DNA of 64,000 nucleotides from Meconema thalassinum (taxonomy: Eukaryota; Arthropoda; Insecta; Orthoptera; Tettigoniidae): contig OX336396.1 of the NCBI GenBank assembly GCA_946902985.2, positions 237,724,297 to 237,788,296 of the forward strand. Direction: 5' to 3'. The position numbers and the translations under genes were made by a program. The notes beneath the pieces were generated by a model, which was not told the DNA's origin, did no database searches, and saw nothing but the letters and a program-made list of their open reading frames with translations. This document shows, in pieces, positions 22,862-31,934 of the stretch (positions are counted from its first letter, which is position 1; each line of letters starts with the position of its first letter).

Positions 22862-22925
22862 CTAGCAACCCACCCCGGCTTCGCCCGGTATCTTTAACGG
22901 TTTACCCAGTGTAGGCTTAAAATGC
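22862..22925 (-). mobile_element. Helitron fragment E (3' end, minus strand)
   Basis: On the minus strand it ends CCGGgcgaagCCGGggtgggttg CTAG next to a T, a canonical terminus. The short body (aacggtttacccagtgtag) matches Helitron C at 21192-21215. Only about 60 bases remain before LINE coding sequence begins. Confidence 0.7.
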
Positions 22926-23781
22926 GTATCTTCTTAAGAAATAATTTAGATCATGAACAGGTAACAGCTTATGATGATCTAATTATGGAACAGGATTTTG
23001 AATTCTCTGCCGTAAAAATACAGCAGTTTAAGTTAATAATTGTATGCGTATACCGTTCTCCATCAGGAAAGTTTCCTTTATTTATAGTTAAATTAGAATT
23101 GTTACTCAATAACATGAGCAAAGTAAATTTCGATATAATAATTTGTGGGGATGTAAATGTGGATTTCTTAAAATGTGATAGAAATTGTGAATTATTAACA
23201 CAGTTACTAATTTCCTATGGATTGAAACCTAGAGTTAATACCCCAACAAGAATAACAAAATTTAGTAAAACCACTCCTGATCAATTTTTTATAAATACAG
23301 AAAAATATCACCATTCAATAGAAGTCTATTGTCCTGGTTTTAGTGACCACCATGGACAAATACTGAGTTCTGAAGTACCCGAAACAATCAATAATGATGA
23401 TAATGGAGTAAAATCAAAGTGCAGGTCATTCACTAAAACAAAAGTTACATATTTCAATGACTTATTAAATAAGGAAACATGGTCAGAAATGTATAAACTA
23501 GAAAATGTAAATGATAATTTTAATGCATTTAACAGTACCCTAAAACACTATTTTGAAATAGCATTCCCCTTTAAACAAAGAACTGTTCAAAATAACAAAA
23601 CTAGCAATTGAATAACAACAGGGATTATAAATGCATGTCAAAGAAAGAAATTTCTACACAAATTATATAAACAATACCACACAACACCAGAATTCAATTT
23701 ATACTACAAAAATACACTAGCATATTAAATAAGGTAATAAGACTAGCAAAGAAAATGCATAATGATAATTTTATTTCCCAA
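22925..23781 (+). pseudogene. LINE ORF2 endonuclease (5' part of a LINE split by Helitrons)
   Basis: A 229-residue frame encodes an APE-type endonuclease without its first strands. Visible motifs are IIVCVYRSPSGKF, IIICGDVNVDFLK (catalytic Asp/Asn region) and FSDHHGQILS (terminal Ser-Asp-His). This is a jockey/RTE-like LINE endonuclease. A stop at 23609 sits where the frame simply continues (a Trp-to-stop change would explain it), and a one-base shift near 23700 moves the frame. The segment just before the break (IRLAKKMHNDNFISQ) runs in frame into the continuation at 61832 when Helitron A is removed. The 5' end is missing. Confidence 0.85.
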
Positions 23782-23839
23782 TCTCTATATATATAAAGCA
23801 CAAAGTTTGTCTGTCTGTCTGCTATGTATACAAATCTAC

Positions 23840-26046
23840 ACCATTTCACCGATCTGAACCAAAATGTGTATATTTATCCTTTGGAACCCGACGAGTAACC
23901 CTTTCAACTTTAAATTTCGGACAGACCACCCCATTCCCTGCATTTAGGCCCTCTTGCACAAATCCACACCGTTTCACCGATCTGAACCAAAATGTGTATA
24001 CTTACCCTTTGGAACCCTGCGAGTAACACTGTCCACTTAAAATTTCGGAAAGACCATCCCATTCCCTGCATTTAGGCCCTTTCGTCCAAATCCACACCGT
24101 TTCACCGATCAGAACCAAACTTCGTATTCTTACCCTTTGGTACCCTGCGAGTAACACGGTCTGCTTGAAATTGCGGCCAAACCACTCCATTCCCTGCATT
24201 TAGGCCGTTTGGCCCAAATCTACACCGTTTCACCTATCTCAACCAAAATTTGTATATTTGCCCTTTGGAACAATGCGACTAACACTGTCTGCTTGAAATT
24301 GCGGAGAGGCTACTCCATCCCCTGCATTTAGGCCCTTTGGCACAAATCTACACCGTTTCACCGATCTGAATCAAGATCTGTATGCTTACCCTTTGGAACC
24401 CTGCGAGTAAAACTGTCCACTTAAAATTTCTGACAGACCACCCCATTCCCTGCATTTAGGCCCATTGGCACAAATATACACCGTTTCACCGATCTGAACT
24501 AACATTTGTATACCTACCCTTCGGAACCCTGCGGGTAACCATGTCGACTTGAAGTTTCGGACAGACCACCCCATTCCCTGCATTTAGGCCCATTGGCACA
24601 AATATACACCGTTTCACCGATCAGAACTAACATTTGTATACTTACCCTTTGGAACCCTGCGGGTAACCATGTCCACTTGAAATTTCAGACAGACCACCCC
24701 ATTCCCTGCATTAGGCCCTCTTGCACAAATCCACACCGTTCCACCGATCTGAACCAAAATGTGTATACTTACCCTTTGGAACCCAGCGAGTAACAATGTC
24801 CACTTAAAATTTCGGAAAGACCATCCCATTCCCTGCATTTAGGCCCTTTCGTCCAAATCTACACCGTTTCAGCGGTCAGAACCAAACTTCGTATTCTTAC
24901 CCTTTGGTAACCTGCGAGTAACACTGTCTGCTTGAAATTGCGGCCTGACCACTCCATTCCCTGCATTTAGGCCCTTTGGCCCAAATCTACACCGTTTCAC
25001 CTATCTCAACCGAAATTTGTATCTTTGCCCTTTGGAACAATGCGACTAACACTGTCTGCTTGAAATTGCGGAGAGGCTATTCCATCTCCTGCTTTTAGGC
25101 CCTTTGGCACAAATCTTCACCGTTTCACCGATCTGAATCAAAAATTGTGTACTTACCCTTTGGAACCCTGCGAGTAAAACTGTCCACTTAAAATTTCTGA
25201 CATACCACCCCATTCCCTGCATTTAGGCCCTTTTGCAAAAATCTACACAGTTTCACCGATCTGAACCAACATGTGTATACTTACCCTTTGAAACCCTGCG
25301 AGTAACACTGTCCACTTAAAATTTCGGACAGACCACCCCTTTCCCTGCATTTTAGCCCTTTGGTCCAAATCTACACCGTTTCAGCGATCAGAACCAAAAT
25401 TCGTATTCGTACCCTTTGGTACCCTGCGAGTAACACTGTCTGCTTGAAATTGCGGGCAGACCACTCCATTCCCTGCATTTAGGCCCTTTGGCACAAATCG
25501 ACACCGTCACCGATCTGAACCAAAATTTGTATACTTACCCTTTGGAACCCTGCGAGTAACACTGTCTGCTTGAAATTGCGGACAGACCACTCCATTCCAT
25601 GCATTTAGGCTCTTTGGCCCAAATCAACACCGTTTCACCGATCTCAACCAAACTTTGTATATTTACACTGTGGAACACTGCGACTAACAATGTCTGCTTG
25701 AAATTCCGGAGAGGCTACTCCATCCACTGCATTTAGGCCCATTGTCACAAATCTACACTGTTTCACCAATCTGTACCAATATGTTTATACTTACCCTTTG
25801 AAACACTGCGAGTAACACTGTCCACTTAAAATTTCAGATAGACCACCTCATTCCCTGCATTTAGGCCCTTTGACACAAATCTACACCGTTTCACCAATCA
25901 GAACCAACATTCGGATACTTACCCATTGGTACCCTGCGAGTAACACAGTCCACTTGAAATTTTGAACAGACCACTCCATTCCCTGCACTTAGGCCCTTTG
26001 GCAAAAATCTACACCGTTTCACCCATCTCAACCAAATTTTACATAC
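23840..26046 (+). repeat. 128-bp minisatellite array of Helitron A, left part
   Basis: About 17 units with landmarks caccgtttcaccgatctgaacc, tacttaccctttggaaccc and cattccctgcatttaggccc. Unit starts at 23851, 23979, 24107 and 24235 are 128 bases apart. Variants recur in an order suggesting a six-unit higher-order repeat: the gtcc variant is at 24084 and again at 24851, 767 bases later. Open frames crossing the array are by-products of the missing stop codons and do not look like genes. Confidence 0.92.
26043..26046. other. Left target duplication of the gypsy insertion
   Basis: atac here pairs with acac at 58680-58683 (one mismatch). The 128-bp array is in phase across the two flanks once one copy is removed. 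Confidence 0.7.
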
Positions 26047-28430
26047 TGAACCCAAGGGGGTCAAGCTGACTGATATCGAACGTGGATCTCAGAGACTGTG
26101 ATTTCAGAATAAAGGTTCCACCAGGGAACGAACCCGAGATCTGTTGAGGGAGTTTCATTGTAAAAAAAAAACCTAGAGGAAAGTGTATATTTAATCACTG
26201 GTGTGATTTCAGTTGATAATGACATTATTTATTAAAATAATGCAGGGAAAAGGAGCGGAATACAGCATTATTGGACTACTTGGAGTAGGCTATGCTGGAC
26301 TTAGAACGCAGAAGTAGAGAGTTTGACGTTTTACTAATAGGCCCAGAATAGTAGGAGGAGACTCTTGGAGCCGTGTCAATCTCGCTGACCTAGTTAAGTC
26401 GTCTGGAAGAGATTCGGGGGTTGAATAATGACCAGGTTCTTCCCCGTTTGAGAAGGAAAATGGGAGTGGGATGAGAAGATCCCAAGGAAAATCATTGATT
26501 ACTCGTAATTGGAGCAATGCAATGACATGAGAGTTGCACACAGGTGAATCTTTAGCCAGGAGGCTAATTTTAGAGCCTTTAATCTGCGAAATTGACGCAT
26601 ATTTAATGGAGTGCGTAGGGACACAGGACGATGGATGTTCGCGGCTGGGTTTGACGATGTCGCCAGGGATTCCCACTGAAACCGCGTCCCCAAGCCATGG
26701 GAAAAGCAATTAATATTAATTAATTGGCCGATCGATCCTTCAGCACGCAGATAGTTCTGGGATCAGTGAAGAAAAAGGAACCCGATGAGCATGGTTTCGA
26801 GACCAGAATCACGCTGGGAGAGGAGTTGAGAGAGCGCGGGAAATTTAGCTCTACTTTTTGTGTGAAACCAATATAAGGGAGTTGACCCTTAGCAGTAGAC
26901 AGTCGTTGTCAGACAGTCGGGGACAGTAGCAGTTGTTTTTGAACAGACTCGAGCGCGGAACGTATGTCGGTCCGGCTCAGGAAAGGACGCTCAAACAAAG
27001 ATTTGAACATTTGAGTGTTGACCATTATATTCACCGCACATCGTAATGCACCAAGTGAGAAGATAATCATGCATGGTCATGAAATAATAAGAAGTACGAT
27101 AATCAACGAACGTTATCGTGTGAAATGCGTATTACCGAAGTCAAGGAAGGAGGCCCGGACTTCAACTTGGGAAGCCGCGCAGTAAAACCTTTAGAAGGCT
27201 TTATTAAGGAAAGGCGTGCTGCAGGTGATGTCAGCAGAACGAACAATGGTTTGTGTTCACATAGGAAGTACCGTGTGATATAAGTTGCAGAACTTTTGAA
27301 GGTAATAAGCTGTGTAAAAAATATGTACAATGTTAAGCGCAGTGTATAATGTATTGACTGGTTATACATGTCTTATTACGCTGGAATGCGCTGGGAGAAA
27401 CTTTACGAAGCATTTGGTAATGTCTTAAGAATACCAAATAGTAACGCTTAGGACGGAAATTAGCATATTTATGCAAAGCAGGAATTTTTCCGTAGGATTA
27501 TTGATAGACTGTTGGTGAATTCCGGAGGCAGATGAACCAGACTTTCAATCAGGAGTTGGTAGAAGCATGGAAGATGCCGTCGACGCCTGCAATTCTGATA
27601 TTTTGCCGGGGAATTTCAACCAATGAAAAGTGTAAAAAGTGACGTGTGTTATGTGTAAATAATATGTGAAAAATCTTTTAAAGTAATGGTAGAATAAGTG
27701 TCATAAAGTGTCATGTGTTTTGGAAGCAATAGCTTCTTTATAGAAATGAAAAGTGCCGTGCGGTTGGTGAGAGAAATGTATCATAAAATGTGTATACTCA
27801 AGATGCAAATGTCGCACTAAATCTGCATATGGCAGGCGACCCGGAAGGATATAAGTGGTTGGAGCCACCATGATGAGCCTATATATGTGAGTACCCCACA
27901 AATTATGATTATGTAGAAGTATAGGCCACTGCATGTAATGTGATTTCAGAGTTATAAAGATACCAGTAAAAATCAGTATTAGGAGGTAGACCCTCCAGGT
28001 TTAATCATTATTGTGTTGATTTTAGTAGAGTTGAGATGTTGTTACATCAGTGAGTGGATTAATCGCTACCACTATTAATAAAATGGCAAATCAGTTATGT
28101 AAACGTAACGTAACGAACGCGGTTGTTCGATTTTTAAGATGGTTAAGTTGTGTCGGATTTTGGTAATTTATGTCAGTAAGAATAATAATAATAATAATGA
28201 ATAATAAAATGCATGAATGAATACATCAGGAAAAATGTGGTAAGCAAGAAATATTTACGCTAATTGGAAGACTTATCGATCTAAGCAGTAAGATTATACA
28301 GTTAGATTACATTAAGGGATTGAGAAAAGAGTTTAATATCGGAATATATTGCATTAATGGGAATATAATTATGCAAGGAAATGGAAAAGCTTTCTAGTGA
28401 AATGAATTTGCAGCTTGTGTAAAAGCTTAT

Positions 28431-29665
28431 TGGCAACTCCAGCTATCTGATATGACATCTAGCGGTAAAAATAAGAAACTTACCAAGTAGGGTACATTTG
28501 TCACGTGGTGACTGTTTGTATATGGTTTCTTGTATTGGTAAACTGATCGTGGTAAATTGTTCGTGTCTTTATACATAAGTAATAAGTTTTACTCGTGGAT
28601 AGAGTGAAAAATGAGTAAAAGCAAAGTGTATTGCTCAGTTTACGTTTGTAAGTCGATGTATAAGAGGGCTGCGGACATACGTTTTCATCACTTTCCAAAA
28701 GATGCAAATAGCAATAGCCGAAATGTGATGATACCTAATAATACCTAATACCTAATAATAATACCTTTCCACCCCGGGAAGGATCTAACACTTGTCGAGA
28801 TAGACAGACAGAAGACCTGCGACGTAAAGCCAGCGAAGGTTATTGAGTTTAAAAACAGCTGTTACGATGGGCGCGCTGGTAAGATTGAAGTTACTTAAAT
28901 AATTAATTATTGGCTGCTTGGTAGGGAGAAGGGATGAGTTTAACTTGTATTAAAACTCGGGGGGCGACAGGAATTGCTTGATTTGGATGGTTAAAAGGTG
29001 GGTTTGGTGTTGAATATTTGAATGGTAGCGGAATCACTCATTCTACAATGCCCACGGGGAGGCAAATTAGGCTTATATGACTCGTAGTGGAATAGCTTGA
29101 ATATCGAAGAACTTAGCGATTACGAGGTGTAGGCTTGGCGGAAAGGCTGGCTGATCATCAGTTTGACATCAATTCACGATATAAGTCGGAGCTTGGAACA
29201 GTGGCGTCTGGTTTGCGTGGATGCTAGTCTCGGAATGATAAAAGTAGCACAGCTTCGGTGTGTTATTTATTTGTTTATGTACCGTATTTCTCTATTTGAA
29301 TGTCCTGGGCGTTGACTCAGGATCGACATTTACATTATATTGCGCATAATAGTACCGAAATAATGTCCAAAGTGTAGCCCTGTGTAAATTTGAATCAGCT
29401 GATCTATATCGCCCATAAAAACTGATGCTTGATAATATGCAAATGACACCAAAAAATCCAGTGGAACACACAAATTAGATCACGTGTATCGCACAGTTAT
29501 ACATATATACAATTAAAAATAACACTGTCATTACTTTAGAGACCATATTTACTGATTATAACCGAAAAATAAAAAGTGTTCCATATCAAACGCGTGTTAT
29601 TGAGTATTTTAAACCCTACTTATTCAGACCGACCGCAGCGCCCCAAGTGTTAGTTTGAGTTGCCA
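28431..29665 (+). mobile_element. THAP-fragment DNA transposon in LTR1 (1235 bp)
   Basis: Ends are TGGCAACTC...GAGTTGCCA, and the inverted match extends imperfectly to about 15 bases (tggcaactccagcta / tggcaactcaaacta). The flanks are AT on both sides (28429-28430 and 29666-29667). LTR3 has the empty site cttatagag at 57118-57126. It encodes only the start of a THAP domain. A 2-bp AT duplication with THAP content fits ISL2EU-like elements better than P elements, which usually make 8-bp duplications. This family assignment is tentative. Confidence 0.8.
28611..28748 (+). pseudogene. THAP-domain N-terminal fragment
   Basis: A short frame beginning at an ATG reads MSKSKVYCSVYVCKSMYKR and then IRFHHFPKDAN, with a stop about 45 codons in. 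The Cx4C pair followed by a FHxFPKD block is the N-terminal half of a THAP zinc finger. The Trp and the Cys/His of the second half are not found in the following sequence. It may be a first exon with its partner exons lost, or a truncated transposase. An identical frame is at 45408 in LTR2. Confidence 0.7.
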
Positions 29666-30629
29666 ATAGAGTAATTGATAGATTTCTCTTAATAATTAAC
29701 GGACGAAGATTATAACATTAGGTCATGGAACCAGGTATTCTATTCGACGTATGAAATCTCGTATGCCGTGGGTATACTGGGATATGTGCTTTGTGCCAGA
29801 GTGTAATTAGTGTTGGACCCTAACTCTGATGATGGATATGGAATGTTCCGGGTTCGAATCCTGTGATAGGTGAGAGGAGAACGTTGGACACCTCTGCATT
29901 CTATCTGATCGCCCGAGAACTTATTATTGAGTGATTCGGCTCTTGTGAAGCGAATCTTATGACGCCAGCATGTGGGCTGACCGCAGCATTTATTTAAGAT
30001 ACCGGTTATCCTACTAGACCAATGTTTTTATGAATCTCGTGCCTTCATGTTGAAATGGACCGATTTGGTGCCAGTTATTATATCCTCAGGGTAGGAATAA
30101 ATGTTAAAGCTCATCCAATACCTATTTGCATAATATTCAGTTTAAATCCATTGAGATATGTGTGTCACTGTGACCACGGTATTGTCTTTAAAAATAGTAA
30201 TACTGCTTGGAGAGATGAAGTCCAGGAATCAGGGAGACAAGGGTCGGTTTACAGCTGTGAACAACCCCTACTCCGTTCCATTGTATACAGACAGCTCCAA
30301 GGGGATGGGTCGCTAAACGTACCATGAATGCTAGCGTTTTGAGAGGAAAGATTTAAGACCTTGCTTGCATTGAAAGAAACATTGTTATAGTGAGTAATGA
30401 AGTCATGTGGTTTAAGAACACATTGGTAATTATAGATCACCCTGATGGTTCATGTTTTTAGCAATCTAACGAATGGTTGGAGGTTGCATTTATTACTGTC
30501 ACTGACAACTTTTTCAGAAGTTGGTTACATAACGCCACAGGCTACGCGCGCAAGGGTAGTTTAATAGTACCGTCCGACACAGCGTTAACTAAAGTTTTAA
30601 GATGAAATCACAACGGCATGCAGTGGAGC

Positions 30630-30640
30630 TATATAAATAG
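30630..30640 (+). promoter_or_regulatory. LTR1 TATA box
   Basis: TATATAAATAG, the best core-promoter candidate of the LTR, also present at 47427 (LTR2) and 58085 (LTR3). In LTR1 the nested LINE begins seven bases after it, so LTR1's own start region was pushed 4.9 kb away. Confidence 0.6.
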
Positions 30641-30701
30641 AGGAAGTCAGTTTCAACCAAGCAAGCAAGGTGAACAGACGTGCAGTGAAGTGTAAGGAAG
30701 A

Positions 30702-31934
30702 ATGGGAATCGCTATTCAGCAGTACCGGGCGGTCATCGGCCGCTGGCAGGCTAGAGTGAAGTGCGATTTCGGTGTCGGGAAGGTGATAGTGGGCAACGTC
30801 ACTGAGCAGGTGGGGGTTTTGGCGATGGGGATGGTAGCGCTGGTTGTGGCGACGCTACTATTAATTGGAGGAGTGGAGTCAAACCCAGGGCCTGGTCAGC
30901 TGGGATGGCAAGAAATGGAAAAAATAAGGGAAATTGTAAAGGAAGTGTCACAAAATGACCAGGTCCGGGACATTCTTCGTGAGCAATGTAAGGAATTCAA
31001 GGAGATGAAGACATGTATAAGAGAAGAGATGGGAATAGTGACAGAAAGGCTGGCCGAGAATAGTAGAGAGATAAAAGACCTGAGAGAAAAGGTGAAGATA
31101 TTAGAGGTGGAGGTAAATGAATTAAGGAAGACCAAGCTGGATGAGAGAAAGAAAAACGTCTTCATTTACGGAATAAAGGAAGATGCCAAGGAAAGCACCG
31201 AGGATCTAACATCCAAGGTGCTCCGAGTGATTAGTGAAGGCATGCGGATAAACATTGGAGTCTCAGAGATTGACAATGTGACCAGGATAGGGCGAGGAAG
31301 GGGCACGAGGCCCGTGAAAGTGTCATTAGTTTCTTCGCTGATGGCTCACAGAATTCTGGCGAACACAAGGAACTTGAAAGGGGAGAGGATATGGATAAGG
31401 AGAGAAATGAGTAAAGAAGAGGCAAGCGAGCAACGGACCTTGCAGTTTCATTTAAGGAAGGCAAGGAGCTCTGGTCTCAAGGCTTATGTAAAAGGTAATA
31501 GACTGGCGGTTAGCGGCAACAACTGGGATCGGATTTGGACAGTGGCACAACTCCAGGATATGGAGAAGCAACAACAACAGGAGACAGTTAGACCTAGCAA
31601 CCAGGTGGAAGCAGTTGTCGGGTCAGAGGAAAGTGCGGTGATGAGTCAACAGAGAGCAGCGACCTCCAAGTCCAACACGGAAGTGGCGCGAGCAGGAACG
31701 ACTAACGTCAGCGCCAGGATCACCGGACAAGTGCGTGGTTTGCAGAAAGGTGAGACTGGCAAACAACGAGTTACTAGTCTAAAAGAACTTTGGGGCAAGA
31801 AAACCTTGGCAGAGCAGTTTAATGTGGAGAAGGAGGTCATTTCTTCTCCAGGTGGTAGTATACTAGAGTTAGAGAAAGCTAGAGTTACTAGAAGTAAAGC
31901 TACCGCCAGCGAGGAGGGTAGGGGTAAAAAATAA
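30702..31934 (+). CDS. LINE ORF1 protein with N-terminal 2A-like motif
   Basis: A 410-residue intact frame from an ATG 54 bases into the element. Residues 36-56 are hydrophobic and run straight into GGVESNPGP (56-64), which matches the 2A consensus DxExNPGP except for Gly in place of Asp. Residues ~71-149 are a charged coiled coil. Residues ~150-270 (KNVFIYGIKED, then DNVTRIGRG, ERIWIRREMS) resemble the RRM-like/transposase_22 region of LINE ORF1 RNA-binding proteins. The C-terminal part is Gln/Ser/Arg-rich. If 2A works, a short hydrophobic peptide is separated from the RNA-binding protein during translation. The TAA stop is in the same frame as ORF2. Confidence 0.88.
   Translation: MGIAIQQYRAVIGRWQARVKCDFGVGKVIVGNVTEQVGVLAMGMVALVVATLLLIGGVESNPGPGQLGWQEMEKIREIVKEVSQNDQVRDILREQCKEFKEMKTCIREEMGIVTERLAENSREIKDLREKVKILEVEVNELRKTKLDERKKNVFIYGIKEDAKESTEDLTSKVLRVISEGMRINIGVSEIDNVTRIGRGRGTRPVKVSLVSSLMAHRILANTRNLKGERIWIRREMSKEEASEQRTLQFHLRKARSSGLKAYVKGNRLAVSGNNWDRIWTVAQLQDMEKQQQQETVRPSNQVEAVVGSEESAVMSQQRAATSKSNTEVARAGTTNVSARITGQVRGLQKGETGKQRVTSLKELWGKKTLAEQFNVEKEVISSPGGSILELEKARVTRSKATASEEGRGKK
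30867..30893 (+). other. 2A-like ribosome-skipping motif in ORF1
   Basis: Encodes GGVESNPGP preceded by VALVVATLLLI. The E-x-NPGP core is intact and the residue normally Asp is Gly. 2A-like sequences at the N-terminus of ORF1 are known in APE-type non-LTR elements of several animals. Activity here is inferred only. Confidence 0.7.

Noticed and set aside
22922..23611. A host gene for a 229-residue protein
   Set aside because: It is a LINE endonuclease with LINE linker sequence continuing at 61832.
24002..24838. Open frames of 65-74 codons on both strands in the 128-bp array, similar to one another
   Set aside because: They repeat because the array repeats. The unit simply lacks stops in some frames and there is no protein family resemblance.
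23840..26046. A CRISPR-like array
   Set aside because: The unit is a contiguous 128-bp tandem repeat without unique spacers, in a eukaryotic context.
29813..29880. tRNA-like B-box (gggttcgaatcc) inside the LTR at 29850, also in LTR2 and LTR3
   Set aside because: No convincing A-box or cloverleaf upstream and no flanking duplication; at most a SINE relic carried by the LTR.
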